A DNA stretch of 64,000 nt from Spirosoma utsteinense (GCF_014282275.1 NZ_VFIA01000001.1:186001-250000), one strand, 5' to 3'. Positions 18,663 to 27,551 are shown, counted from the first letter of the stretch. Program-made: numbers and translations. The notes: generated by a model not told the origin, from the sequence alone.

Positions 18663-19409
18663 ATGGATTTACTGAAAGGAAAAGTAGTACTGATCACCGG
18701 CGCATCGCGCGGAATTGGCCGGGCAATGGCACAAAAATTTGTACAGGAAGGCGCATCGCTGGCCTTCACCTATCTGTCGAGTGTTGAAAAAGGACAGGCA
18801 CTGGAAGAGGAGCTTCGGGCATTTGGCGGGCAGGTGAAAGGCTACCGGTCGGATGCGTCGGACTACAAAGCGGCTGAGGAACTCATAGGTCAGGTTGTTG
18901 CCGATTTTGGAAGAATCGACGTGTTGGTCAACAACGCAGGCATTACCAAAGACGGTCTGCTCATGCGAATGACCGAAGAACAATGGGATACCGTGATTAC
19001 CGTTAATCTAAAGTCGGTCTTTAACCTGACAAAGGCGGTTATCAAACCAATGATGAAGGCTAAGTCAGGTTCAATCATCAACCTGACATCGGTAGTAGGC
19101 ATCCGTGGTAATGCCGGGCAGGCCAACTACGCGGCCTCAAAAGCAGGTATAATTGGGTTTACGAAGTCGGTAGCGCTCGAACTGGGCTCGCGTAATATTC
19201 GGTCCAATGCGATCGCACCGGGCTTCATCGAGACCGAAATGACCGGTGAAATCAATGAAAAAGCCGTCGAGGAATGGAAACAGCAGATCCCGCTGAAACG
19301 CGGTGGCCAGCCCGAAGAGGTTGCCGACTGCGCTGTCTTCCTGGCGTCTGACCTCTCCCGCTACATCACCGGTCAGGTGTTGCAGGTGGATGGAGGAATG
19401 CTAACCTAA
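18663..19409 (+). CDS. fabG: 3-oxoacyl-[ACP] reductase FabG
   Basis: This 248-residue short-chain dehydrogenase is the NADPH-dependent beta-ketoacyl-ACP reductase of fatty acid synthesis. Classical SDR motifs are present: TGASRGIG at residues 12-19, NNAGIT in the middle, catalytic Ser in LTSVVG, and Tyr/Lys in NYAASKAG. The C-terminus shows the FabG-typical stretch APGFIETEMT, then QVLQVDGGM. Length and motif set fit FabG rather than a generic SDR, although other fab genes are not adjacent. The ATG at 18663 begins MDLLKGKVVLITG. A perfect 32-bp inverted repeat starts 1 nt after the stop. Confidence 0.9.
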   Translation: MDLLKGKVVLITGASRGIGRAMAQKFVQEGASLAFTYLSSVEKGQALEEELRAFGGQVKGYRSDASDYKAAEELIGQVVADFGRIDVLVNNAGITKDGLLMRMTEEQWDTVITVNLKSVFNLTKAVIKPMMKAKSGSIINLTSVVGIRGNAGQANYAASKAGIIGFTKSVALELGSRNIRSNAIAPGFIETEMTGEINEKAVEEWKQQIPLKRGGQPEEVADCAVFLASDLSRYITGQVLQVDGGMLT

Positions 19410-19410
19410 T

Positions 19411-19492
19411 AAAGTCGAAAGAGTAAGTCGTATGAGTCGTAACGACTATGCGTCAGCTAATTACGACTCATACGACTTACTCTTTCGACTTT
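19411..19492 (+). terminator. Perfect 32-bp inverted repeat after fabG
   Basis: Arms 19411-19442 and 19461-19492 are exact reverse complements with an 18-nt loop, beginning 1 nt after the fabG stop. The hairpin is far longer than a usual terminator. An alternative upstream start for the next gene (19432) would lie inside the left arm; this argues for the ATG at 19513 instead. Confidence 0.75.
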
Positions 19493-19512
19493 TACGACTT
19501 TCGACTTTATCC

Positions 19513-21648
19513 ATGCGTTCTGACGTTGTCTTTCAATCCTCCCCCTGGTGGATTCTGGTATGTTTGCTCGTTGGAGCGGTCTATGCATTTGCTATGTATC
19601 AACCGCTTCCGCAGTTGGTAGGTAGTGGTACTGCCGTTGGTGGATTTGATAAACGGACAACCTACGGGCTGGCTGCCCTGCGGTTTGTACTCGTGAGCCT
19701 GCTATGCTTTCTGCTGCTTAATCCGCTCATCCGCAGCCTCCAGACGCTAACCGAGAAGCCTAAAGTTGTACTTGCCATCGACAACTCCGAGTCGGTAGCA
19801 GCCGCCGGGCGTCCGGCGCTCAACCAGGCGCTGTCGGGATTGCAGGCCATTCGTCAGCAACTGACCGAAAAAGGACTGGATGTGTCGATCCGTACGTTTG
19901 GCGACACGTTACCCGCCGACGGAGCGCAGGCACCGGATCTAACACAGATTTCATTTACCGGACGAACAACCGACCTGTCGGGGCTGCTGTCGGGTATTCG
20001 ATCTGACTACGAAGGCCGCAACCTGACTGATGTCATCCTGGTATCGGACGGGATTTTCAATCAGGGGGTTTCACCTACTTTTGGCAAATACCCGTTTGCC
20101 GTGCAGACAGTAGGCCTGGGTGATACCATTCCGAAACGCGATATTCAACTGAAAGGTATCGTGGCTAACCGGATTGCTTACCTGGGCAATCAGTTTCCCG
20201 TTCAGGCCGAAGTGGTCAGCAACGGGTTTCAGGGACGGAGTGCTACGGTCGTACTCCGACAGAACGGGCGGGAACTGGGCCGGCAGTCGGTCAACTTCAC
20301 GAGCAATGATAGCTTCAACCAATTGACGTTTCAAGCCACGGCAACGCAGAAGGGGGTTCAGCATTATGTGGTGGAGGTGTTGCCGCAAGCCGGCGAATTC
20401 AGTACCCGTAACAACCGGCAGGATGTTTACCTGGATGTGATCGACGGTAAAGAAAAAGTACTATTGCTGGCCCTGACGCCCCACCCCGACGTGAAGGCCA
20501 TCCGGAATTTGCTGGAGAAAAATCAGAATTACGAAGTCGATGTGCGGATCATAACCGGTTCTGCCGACCCTAATCCTCCCGCCGACAAAACCTACGATCT
20601 CCTTATTCTCCACCAGATTCCCGACAACAATGGATTTGGAAGCGAGCTGCTTCGGAAATACCTGACCAAAAATACCCCCGTCCTGTTTGTACTGGGTAAT
20701 CAGTCGGCGCTGGGGCCGTTCAACACCTCGAATCCTGTCATGCAGGTTAGTGCTCAGGCGAATCAGAGCGATAAAGTGACCGGGGTTTTTAACCCTAATT
20801 TCAAACAGCTCAATCTCGACCCGGCCCGGCTGGAACTGTTAAGCAAACTGCCTCCTATGGCCGTTCCCTACGGCGATTTTCGATTACAGCCGGGCAGTGA
20901 GGTTGTATTATGGCAACAGGTTGGCAGCGTACGCACCACCAAGCCACTGCTGGCTATCAATGTGACGGCCCCACGTAAAACCGCTGTGCTGGCGGGCGAA
21001 GGTCTGTGGGCGTGGCGACTGGAAGAATATGCCCTGACCGATAAACAGGAGGTCGTCGATGAGTTGATGCAGAAAGTCATTCAACTGATTTCGGTGAAAG
21101 AAGACCGTCGGAAGCTCCGCGTTTACCCGATCCGCGATGAGTTCGTAGCAGGAGAGAAAGTCATTTTCGTAACAGAACTCTACAATGATATCTATGAGCG
21201 GCTGTATGATAAACCCGTTCGGCTGGAAATCAGCGACGAAAAAGGCATAACACGCTCGTATACTTACACACCAACGGCCAGCAACAGCCGGTTCGAGATT
21301 AGCCGGCTGCCTCAGGGAGCCTACCGGTTTCGGGCCAGTGTTGCGGTTAATGGAAAGACGGAGCAATCGGCCGGTCAGTTTGTAGTACGGGATCTCCAGC
21401 TCGAAGCTCTGAATACCACCGCCGATCACGGTCTTCTCCGGCAGTTAGCTCAGCAGACGGGTGGTCAGTTTTATACCGCTGCTGGTGTCAATGAGCTGGT
21501 TCGCACGATAGCGGCACGACCGCATCCCTCCCGGCTGACGAGTACCGAAGAAATGAACGAAATCATCAACTGGCGCTGGCTGTTTTTCGTCGTCCTGATA
21601 CTGGTAACGGCGGAATGGGGATTGCGGAAATTCTACGGCGGGTATTAG
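19513..21648 (+). CDS. Membrane protein with VWA-like domain (BatA-related)
   Basis: From ATG 19513 the protein has 711 residues. Two membrane segments open it (WWILVCLLVGAVYAFAMYQ and ALRFVLVSLLCFLLLNPLI), followed by a von Willebrand A-like domain whose first strand carries a MIDAS-type DxSxS (VVLAIDNSESV). The middle resembles a glutamine-amidotransferase-like insert (for example VLLLALTPHPDVKAIRNLLEK, YDLLILHQIP) and an immunoglobulin-like region near YRFRASVAVNG. A single membrane helix (WLFFVVLILVTAEWGLRKF) ends it. This arrangement matches Bacteroidota VWA membrane proteins of unknown job, distantly related to aerotolerance Bat proteins, but no other bat genes or MoxR ATPase are nearby. 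An in-frame extension to 19432 is unlikely because it crosses the hairpin. Confidence 0.78.
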   Translation: MRSDVVFQSSPWWILVCLLVGAVYAFAMYQPLPQLVGSGTAVGGFDKRTTYGLAALRFVLVSLLCFLLLNPLIRSLQTLTEKPKVVLAIDNSESVAAAGRPALNQALSGLQAIRQQLTEKGLDVSIRTFGDTLPADGAQAPDLTQISFTGRTTDLSGLLSGIRSDYEGRNLTDVILVSDGIFNQGVSPTFGKYPFAVQTVGLGDTIPKRDIQLKGIVANRIAYLGNQFPVQAEVVSNGFQGRSATVVLRQNGRELGRQSVNFTSNDSFNQLTFQATATQKGVQHYVVEVLPQAGEFSTRNNRQDVYLDVIDGKEKVLLLALTPHPDVKAIRNLLEKNQNYEVDVRIITGSADPNPPADKTYDLLILHQIPDNNGFGSELLRKYLTKNTPVLFVLGNQSALGPFNTSNPVMQVSAQANQSDKVTGVFNPNFKQLNLDPARLELLSKLPPMAVPYGDFRLQPGSEVVLWQQVGSVRTTKPLLAINVTAPRKTAVLAGEGLWAWRLEEYALTDKQEVVDELMQKVIQLISVKEDRRKLRVYPIRDEFVAGEKVIFVTELYNDIYERLYDKPVRLEISDEKGITRSYTYTPTASNSRFEISRLPQGAYRFRASVAVNGKTEQSAGQFVVRDLQLEALNTTADHGLLRQLAQQTGGQFYTAAGVNELVRTIAARPHPSRLTSTEEMNEIINWRWLFFVVLILVTAEWGLRKFYGGY

Positions 21649-21667
21649 GCGAGCGCCTGTCTGGCTG

Positions 21668-24121
21668 CTATACTTCCTCTGCCCGCATGGCGTTGTAGAC
21701 AAACCGAATTTCGCTATACGTCACATCGTTACCCAACGCGTTTTTGGCCTCTCCCAGCGTCTGAGACTTATTCTCAACCAGGTAGGAGCGAATGGCTGAA
21801 ATTTTGGCCGGGGGCAGCAGCGCATCGATGGTGAGTTCGCCGGAGCTGACGGCCTGTGCCAGATGGGCCTCGACCGTCGAAATGGCCAGGCTTCGTTCTT
21901 CAGCGATTTCGGAGATAGACTTGCCCGACCGAAAGAAAGCGAGTGTAACCACTGGGGAGAAACCTTTGGGGTCTTTCTCCTTTTTGACTTTCGGGATAGC
22001 CAGCGTACCCGCCGATGTATCCGCTTTGCCGGATGGCCCTCCTGTATATTCCTGAATGATTCGCAGTACCTCGTCGCCAATCTGTTTCACTTTCGTCTTG
22101 CCAAATCCCTTGATCGCCAGTAGTTCGGCCTTGTTGGTTGGACGGATACGCGCCAGTTCGACAATTGTTTTCTGGGGTAGAACCATGTAGGCCGATGCGC
22201 CGTGCTCACCGGCCGTATCGTTCCGCCATTTCATCAGGGCACCATATAACCCATTGCCTCGGGCGTCGCTGCCCGGCGCGGCCACCTCGTTCTTCCGGCG
22301 CTCCGGCCGGAAATCGAGTTCAGCCAGGTTGCGGGTCTGTAGATACAGCAGCGCATCGAACCCGGTGTCAAGACCGGCAAAACAGCGGGATTTACTGAAC
22401 AGCTGTTTCTCCAGTTCATCCAGCGCTTCGAGCAGCGAATCCCGTACCTGTTTGTTGTCGGAGTCTGTGGGGCAACGCTGTAGCAGAGGCAAAAGCTCGT
22501 CGGTCAGTAAAGACTGAAAATAGAGTCCCGCTTTACGGATTCGATCCTGTAACGGCTCGTTGGCTTCGGGCAACGCATCGGCAGAAAAATAGCCGGGAAG
22601 CTGGTGCACAAACCGGCGTGACACATCGCGGGCTTTGGTTTGCAGCATGTCGGTAAGCTGGGTCAGTAGCGGCATTAGTTCTTCCGGCAAACTACCGGCA
22701 TGTTCGTTGGCAACCCGGCGGCAACGGTAGGCCATTGAACTCGCTTCTTCGAATGAGAACAGTTCCTGCAACAGCATTTCCTGATTGGTGCGCTTGGAGT
22801 CGTGCAGGTGCTGTTGGGTGGGCGTCTGCTGCTGAACCTGTTCGTGGAAATCCTCCAGGGTACGCTCCGTTTTGATGCTGCTCGATGGAATAGGAGTTCG
22901 AAGAACCAGCCCGCCGAGGGTTTTGCAGCGGCTGAGTGCCACATATACCTGACCATGCGCAAAAGCCGCGGAGGCATCGATAATGGCTTTTTCGAAGGTA
23001 AGGCCCTGGCTTTTATGGATCGTAATGGCCCAGGCCAGTCTCAGCGGGTACTGCGTGAATCGACCGATAACGTCACTTTTGATTTCTTTGGTGTCGGTAT
23101 CGATCGTATACCGGATGTTCTCCCAGTCAACGGGGGTAGCGTAGATCATCTGCCCGTCAGACGCGCTCTTTACGTGGATCACGTCATCGTCAATGGCCGT
23201 AATCCGGCCAATCTTGCCATTGTAATACAGCTTGTCGCGGGAAATGTCGTTTTTGATAAACATCACCTGCGACCCTACTTTCAGCTCCAGTTTAGCCTCT
23301 GTAGGATACATATGCTCGGGAAACTCCCCTTCGGTGGTGGACGTAAACGTATGGAGCTTAGCTTTCAGCGATTGAAGCTTCTGGCTGTTGATTTGCTGAG
23401 CGGTGTTATTATGCGTCGACAGCGTGATATAGCCTTCCTCATCACCGGGCGTAAAATCGGGAATATACCGTTGGTTGAGTTGCGTAAACTGCTCCCGCGT
23501 GATGGTCTTCTCCCGTACGCCGTTCAGCAAATCGATAAATTGTTTGTCGGATTGCCGGTAGATGTGCGTCAGTTCGATGGATACATACGGCGTCTGGCCC
23601 AGCGCGCGGCTACCGAAAAAATAGCCCGTGTCGTAATAGGGGCTGAGCACGGCCCAGTCGTCTTCCCGAATTACCGGCGGCAACTGCTGCATATCGCCGA
23701 TGAGCAGCAGCTGCACCCCGCCAAAGGGCTGTGTGCTGCTTCGGTACCGGCGCAGCACATCGTCGATCCCATCAAGCACGTCGGCGCGAACCATACTGAT
23801 TTCGTCGATGACAAGGAGGTCGAGGGTGCGGAGCAGATTTATTTTTTCGCGGCTGAATCGACGTGCGTCTTTCTGGGTCGATCCGGGTATTATGGGTCCG
23901 AAGGGCAGCTGAAACAGGGAGTGTATCGTGACGCCCCCGGCGTTGATGGCAGCCACACCCGTTGGCGCTACTACCGCCAGCCGTTTTGCATTCGACTGCT
24001 TAATCTGATGCAGAAACGTGGTTTTTCCGGTGCCGGCCTTGCCCGTCAGGAAAATATGCCGGTTGGTATGCAGGACAAAATTGGTGGCCAAGTCAAGTTT
24101 TTCGTTTACGGGGGCAGGCAT
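21668..24121 (-). CDS. PIF1-like superfamily 1B helicase with HRDC and RecQ-type helix-turn-helix C-terminus
   Basis: This 817-residue protein is probably a 5'-3' DNA helicase. The N-terminal ~430 residues show helicase motifs: Walker A GKAGTGKTT near residue 32, VAPTGVAAINAGG (motif Ia), DEISMVRADVLDGID (motif II), GDMQQLPPV (motif III), and the UvrD-like C-terminal motifs AITIHKSQGLTF and VALSRCK. A linker is followed by an HRDC domain (~610-680; ELARIRPTNKAELLAIKGFGKTK), which binds nucleic acid in RecQ and RNase D, and a helix-turn-helix (HTH_40 type; SISEIAEERSLAISTVEAHL) near residue 730. This domain order is typical of Bacteroidota proteins of the RecD/PIF1 group. A role in replication or repair is likely. 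It converges with the VWA gene. Confidence 0.9.
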   Translation of the reverse strand: MPAPVNEKLDLATNFVLHTNRHIFLTGKAGTGKTTFLHQIKQSNAKRLAVVAPTGVAAINAGGVTIHSLFQLPFGPIIPGSTQKDARRFSREKINLLRTLDLLVIDEISMVRADVLDGIDDVLRRYRSSTQPFGGVQLLLIGDMQQLPPVIREDDWAVLSPYYDTGYFFGSRALGQTPYVSIELTHIYRQSDKQFIDLLNGVREKTITREQFTQLNQRYIPDFTPGDEEGYITLSTHNNTAQQINSQKLQSLKAKLHTFTSTTEGEFPEHMYPTEAKLELKVGSQVMFIKNDISRDKLYYNGKIGRITAIDDDVIHVKSASDGQMIYATPVDWENIRYTIDTDTKEIKSDVIGRFTQYPLRLAWAITIHKSQGLTFEKAIIDASAAFAHGQVYVALSRCKTLGGLVLRTPIPSSSIKTERTLEDFHEQVQQQTPTQQHLHDSKRTNQEMLLQELFSFEEASSMAYRCRRVANEHAGSLPEELMPLLTQLTDMLQTKARDVSRRFVHQLPGYFSADALPEANEPLQDRIRKAGLYFQSLLTDELLPLLQRCPTDSDNKQVRDSLLEALDELEKQLFSKSRCFAGLDTGFDALLYLQTRNLAELDFRPERRKNEVAAPGSDARGNGLYGALMKWRNDTAGEHGASAYMVLPQKTIVELARIRPTNKAELLAIKGFGKTKVKQIGDEVLRIIQEYTGGPSGKADTSAGTLAIPKVKKEKDPKGFSPVVTLAFFRSGKSISEIAEERSLAISTVEAHLAQAVSSGELTIDALLPPAKISAIRSYLVENKSQTLGEAKNALGNDVTYSEIRFVYNAMRAEEV

Positions 24122-24143
24122 TGGATAGCGCGTAAGTGTCAGA

Positions 24144-24151
24144 CAAATTTA
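24144..24151 (-). promoter_or_regulatory. -7 promoter box for the helicase gene
   Basis: The minus strand reads TAAATTTG, fitting TAnnTTTG, 22 nt before the ATG at 24121. No clear -33 element is seen. Confidence 0.4.
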
Positions 24152-24262
24152 ACGATTTTGGCTGGTCCGGTCGATACCGCTGATCGGGCCATTGACTGGC
24201 AGTACAGAAACATTGATGCGTATCAAGTACACGTTTACGGTGTGGCTCTGTTCAATCCATTG

Positions 24263-24270
24263 TACTTTTG
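24263..24270 (+). promoter_or_regulatory. -7 promoter box for the DUF2027-Smr gene
   Basis: TACTTTTG fits TAnnTTTG and lies 72 nt before the ATG at 24343, in the intergenic region shared with the divergent helicase gene. Confidence 0.4.
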
Positions 24271-24342
24271 AACAATTGACGGCCTCTATTGGGTTTCCTT
24301 TAGCAGACCCATCCGATGATCTGATTAATTTATTGACTGCTT

Positions 24343-25362
24343 ATGAATATTGGTGATAAAGTCCGGCTGTTGCGGGCGAAAGAACAGGGAGTCATCTCGC
24401 GTTTCCTGCCCGGCGACATGATTGAAATAGAGATTGAAGATGGCTTTCGGATTCCGGTCATGCGTTCCGAACTGGTGGCGGTTTCACCCCTGGAGGCCGA
24501 GCGGCTATTGAAGACCAGCACTTTTGCCCCACAAAAAACGGTTGCTGCCACGGCACCGACGATCCTGTCGAATCAGGGTATCTACCTGGCTTTTGTGGCG
24601 GTCAATGATCGGGAGTATACGCTGCACCTGATCAATAATACCGACTGGGACTTTCCGTACGTATTGGGGGAGGAGTCGGCGGCTCCTGGAGGTGGCGCGC
24701 AGTTCCGGGGGATCGGGAGTGGTGTGCTCAAGCCAAAATCGCAGCAGAAGATGAACGACCACTATGAACATGCCAAATTTGAAGAATGGCCAACGTTTGT
24801 GGTACAGGGACTCTGGTTCCGGGCCGGAAAATCGTCGTTGCGGCCTCCGCTGATCAAACGGTTCAAAGGTCGGGCGGCTACATTTTTCAACAAGAAAGCA
24901 ACTGTTCCCGTCCTGGGCCAACCTGGTTTTCTGACCCAGCTGGATGCCGAAACAAGCGAAGCAGCACCCCAGGCACCAGCCAGTAATCGCCCTAAACCCG
25001 TAACGATACGGCCTGATGAGCTGAAGGCCGAAATGCTGAAATCCAAATCCGATCCGGGCGACGTTTCGATTGAGCGGCCAACGTCGGTAGTTGATCTGCA
25101 TATCGAGGCACTGCTGCCTAACGGCACGGGTAACCGTACGCCGTCCGATCTGCTGACGCTGCAACTGCATATCTTTGAAAAGAACCTGGAAAACGCCATC
25201 GCCAGTGGAATGAGCGATATCACCTTTATCCATGGCCTTGGAAGCGGTGCCCTACGGAGCGAGTTACACCGCCGGCTGGGCCAGCATTCCAACGTTAAAT
25301 TTTTTGAGGACGCCCAGAAACAGAAGTTTGGTTACGGTGCCACGAAGGTTACGATCAAGTAA
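24343..25362 (+). CDS. DUF2027 domain protein with C-terminal Smr nuclease-like domain
   Basis: This 339-residue protein combines an N-terminal DUF2027/KOW-like region (residues 1-60: IGDKVRLLRAKEQGVISRF) with a middle beta-rich domain and a C-terminal Smr domain (residues ~245-339). The Smr motifs are VVDLHIEALL (the DLH box) and FIHGLGSGALRSELHRRL (the HGxG box), ending YGATKVTIK. Smr domains from MutS2 cut or bind branched DNA or stalled ribosome mRNA; this stand-alone form is widespread in Bacteroidota with unknown target. No MutS core is present. It is divergent from the helicase, and its stop is followed within 2 nt by palindromic repeat copy B. Confidence 0.9.
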   Translation: MNIGDKVRLLRAKEQGVISRFLPGDMIEIEIEDGFRIPVMRSELVAVSPLEAERLLKTSTFAPQKTVAATAPTILSNQGIYLAFVAVNDREYTLHLINNTDWDFPYVLGEESAAPGGGAQFRGIGSGVLKPKSQQKMNDHYEHAKFEEWPTFVVQGLWFRAGKSSLRPPLIKRFKGRAATFFNKKATVPVLGQPGFLTQLDAETSEAAPQAPASNRPKPVTIRPDELKAEMLKSKSDPGDVSIERPTSVVDLHIEALLPNGTGNRTPSDLLTLQLHIFEKNLENAIASGMSDITFIHGLGSGALRSELHRRLGQHSNVKFFEDAQKQKFGYGATKVTIK

Positions 25363-25364
25363 GT

Positions 25365-25517
25365 AAACCCTGCCAGTGGTCGTAGACCCTGGTAGTGGTT
25401 GAGTTTTGTGTAGGTTTAACTTCAACCACTACCAGGGTCTACGACCACTGGCAGGGTTTTAACTTCAACCATTACCAGGGTCTACGACCGGAACGCCGGA
25501 CCGCACTGGCAGGGTTT
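25365..25517. repeat. Dispersed palindromic repeat, copy B (perfect 38-bp inverted repeat plus third partial copy)
   Basis: Arms 25365-25402 and 25422-25459 are exact reverse complements. A third copy at 25465-25517 repeats the right arm in the same orientation with one substitution and a 15-nt insertion (25490-25504). The core CCCTGCCAGTGGTC and GACCCTGGTAGTGG match copy A at 9986-10148. It starts 2 nt after the Smr gene stop. Confidence 0.85.
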
Positions 25518-25547
25518 TAACCACCGTAATCTATTAGGCTTCACACC

Positions 25548-26972
25548 ATGACCCGTTTTTTGCCGCCTGCTCTTTGCTGCCTGTTCCTGTGCATAGGCGT
25601 ATTTTTTACCAGTTGCCAGCCCACCAAATCGAGTCGCCTGAGTCCTAAAGCGCCCAAAGAAGCCTACAACACTACCCGGATGGAAGTTAGAAATGACCGT
25701 TTTTTATCGACTGTTCACATTCCTGTTTCAATTGCTATGGCCGATATCGAACGGCAGATCAATGCGCAGGTGACGGGGCTGATCTACGAAGACAATAGTC
25801 TGGACGATAATAACAAGGACCAGTTCATGACTAAAGTCTGGAAACGGGGCACAATCATCGTAAACGCGGAAGACAGCCTGTTCCATTTTACAGTTCCCTT
25901 ACGGATATGGGCAAAAGCGGGCGTGTCGGTGTTGGGCTTTACCCAGTACAAAGAGACGGAGTTCGACATTGATCTGCGGTTCAAAACAAAATTCGACCTT
26001 GATCAGGATTGGTCGGTAAATACCCAGACACAGGCCGATGGATACGGTTGGGTGCGACGCCCAACGGTCAGTGTTGTCGGTTTCAATGTTCCCATTACGA
26101 ACCTGGTCAGCCGGATGATCGACAAGAACCTGGGGACCATTACGAAAACGCTGGATCAGCAGATCCGGCGGAACGTAGATCTTCGGACGCCTGTGCTTAA
26201 GGTATGGAATACCTTGCGCGACCCCTATTTGCTCTCCGAGCAATACCGGACCTACTTACAGGTAGTACCCAAACGAATACTTATCACACCGTTACGATTT
26301 GAGGGACGAACCGTCCGGGCTACCATCGGTATCGAAGGCTTTACCCTGACTACGACCGGCGCAAAACCGGCGGTCATCCCCGTCATTTCGTTACCCGACC
26401 TGACTGTCGTTACCCGGGTGAAAGACGACTTTCAGATTGGTTTGCTGAGTGAAGTTAGCTACCCTGAAGCCGCTAAACTGGCAGCTGAAGAGCTGGTTGG
26501 CAAGAATTTCAAGTTTAGTGATGATCGCTATAATGTCACGGTCATGAGCATAGACTTGTACGGCCAGAACGAAACCCTGATTATTAAAGCGGGCCTGAAG
26601 GGTACTATTACGGGTGATATCTACCTGCGTGGCCGACCCTATTACGATGCTCAGTCACAAACAATTTCGCTCAAAGACCTTACATACGATCTTGATACAC
26701 GGAACGTGCTTCAGCGGTCGGCGAGCTGGTTATTGCAGGGTACGTTTGCCCGAACGCTTGAAAAGCAGCTGACATTTCCCGTTGGTTCATACATTACCGA
26801 TATGCAGAAGCTGATCCAGGAGCGGCTCAAAAACAACCAGGTCGTTAAGGGAGTGACCATGAATGGTCGTATCGATGAAATTCGCCCCGACCAGGTCTAC
26901 CTGACACCCACCGCTCTCCTCGCCGTAGTCAATGCACGGGGCCGCATCGATGTAAAAGTGGAAGGGTTATAA
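25548..26972 (+). CDS. DUF4403 family lipoprotein
   Basis: This 474-residue protein is a predicted lipoprotein: a hydrophobic N-terminus (FLPPALCCLFLCIGVFFTSC) ends in a lipobox-like FTSC with Cys23. The rest is soluble and beta-rich, matching the DUF4403 family of Bacteroidota and some proteobacteria. Such proteins have a repeated, tube-like lipid-binding-type architecture reminiscent of BPI/SMP domains, but function is unproven. Features include FHFTVPLRIWAKAGVS, ISLKDLTYDLDTRN and the C-terminal NARGRIDVKVEGL. Length is typical. The gene lies downstream of palindromic repeat B and ends 85 nt before the RNase P RNA. Confidence 0.85.
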   Translation: MTRFLPPALCCLFLCIGVFFTSCQPTKSSRLSPKAPKEAYNTTRMEVRNDRFLSTVHIPVSIAMADIERQINAQVTGLIYEDNSLDDNNKDQFMTKVWKRGTIIVNAEDSLFHFTVPLRIWAKAGVSVLGFTQYKETEFDIDLRFKTKFDLDQDWSVNTQTQADGYGWVRRPTVSVVGFNVPITNLVSRMIDKNLGTITKTLDQQIRRNVDLRTPVLKVWNTLRDPYLLSEQYRTYLQVVPKRILITPLRFEGRTVRATIGIEGFTLTTTGAKPAVIPVISLPDLTVVTRVKDDFQIGLLSEVSYPEAAKLAAEELVGKNFKFSDDRYNVTVMSIDLYGQNETLIIKAGLKGTITGDIYLRGRPYYDAQSQTISLKDLTYDLDTRNVLQRSASWLLQGTFARTLEKQLTFPVGSYITDMQKLIQERLKNNQVVKGVTMNGRIDEIRPDQVYLTPTALLAVVNARGRIDVKVEGL

Positions 26973-27007
26973 ACCCGTTGTAACATGGCCATCAGGATCT
27001 CGATTCA

Positions 27008-27039
27008 CGCCGTTTGGTCGAAAACCCGATCAAACGGCG
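27008..27039 (+). terminator. Hairpin after the DUF4403 gene, abutting the rnpB promoter
   Basis: A 13-bp stem (cgccgtttggtcg / cgatcaaacggcg, one G.U pair) with a 6-nt loop lies 35 nt after the stop codon at 26972. Its right arm ends next to the TACCTTTG box of rnpB. Confidence 0.6.
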
Positions 27040-27047
27040 TACCTTTG
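27040..27047 (+). promoter_or_regulatory. rnpB promoter -7 box
   Basis: TACCTTTG is a perfect TAnnTTTG. The RNA start predicted from P1 pairing (27058) lies 11 nt downstream of its end. TTTG at 27013-27016 could serve as -33 but the spacer of 23 nt is long. Confidence 0.6.
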
Positions 27048-27057
27048 TATTTCCCAA

Positions 27058-27551
27058 ACAACTCAGGCCAGCTTATCGCGTTCCGCCCTGGCGGGGCGAG
27101 GAAAGTCCGGGCAGCATAGGGCACCCTACTTCCTAACGGGAAGGCGGACGGCTGGTGACGGCCGTTCGACAGCCAGTGTCACAGAAAATATACCGCCCAC
27201 TTTCAATGGGTGAATGAGTAAAGGTGTCAATGAATGAATAAGGTGCAGGACTCCTGTTTACTCTTTCTATCATTCTCCCATTTTACCATTCACTCATTGA
27301 AAAATGGGTAAGGGTGAAATGGTGGGGTAAGAGCCCACCGCCCGTCGGGTGACCGACGGGGCCAGATAAACCTTAGGGGCTGAAAGACCAAATAAGCGTC
27401 GGACGCGCGGCTGCTCGTCGCCAGCGGCCCGCAAGGGCCAACACCGACGCGGGTAGGTCGAATGAGGTGTCGGGTGACCGGCATCCCAGATAAATGATAA
27501 GCCATTCGGCGCAAGCTGGAGGACAGAACCCGGCTTATAGGCTTGGGTTGT
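27058..27551 (+). ncRNA. rnpB: RNase P RNA (bacterial type A), enlarged
   Basis: This is the catalytic RNA that matures tRNA 5' ends. Conserved blocks are in order: GAGGAAAGTCCGGGC (P4 5' strand, near 27100), ACAGAAAATATACCGCC (27181-27197), GGTAAGGGTGAAA (27307-27319), GGTAAGAGCCCACCG, and GGACAGAACCCGGCTTATAG at the 3' end. The termini were set by P1: 27058-27069 pairs along all 12 positions with 27540-27551. The total of about 494 nt is larger than the ~380 nt of E. coli. The excess is mainly at 27199-27306, about 108 nt where E. coli has about 23 nt (P8/P9 region), folding into a long imperfect helix. A T-rich stretch follows at 27556-27564. Confidence 0.93.

Noticed and set aside
19432-19512. 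Earlier in-frame start for the VWA protein
   Set aside because: It lies within the inverted repeat after fabG and the added residues are just the translation of the repeat; ATG 19513 is followed by a good membrane segment.
22802-24271. A 489-residue open frame on the plus strand within the helicase gene
   Set aside because: It is antisense to the well-supported helicase, whose motifs are intact; the antisense frame has no recognisable domain and a composition explained by the opposite strand's codons.
27290-27514. Short open frame on the minus strand inside the RNase P RNA
   Set aside because: The interval is explained by structural RNA blocks and the frame has no matching features.
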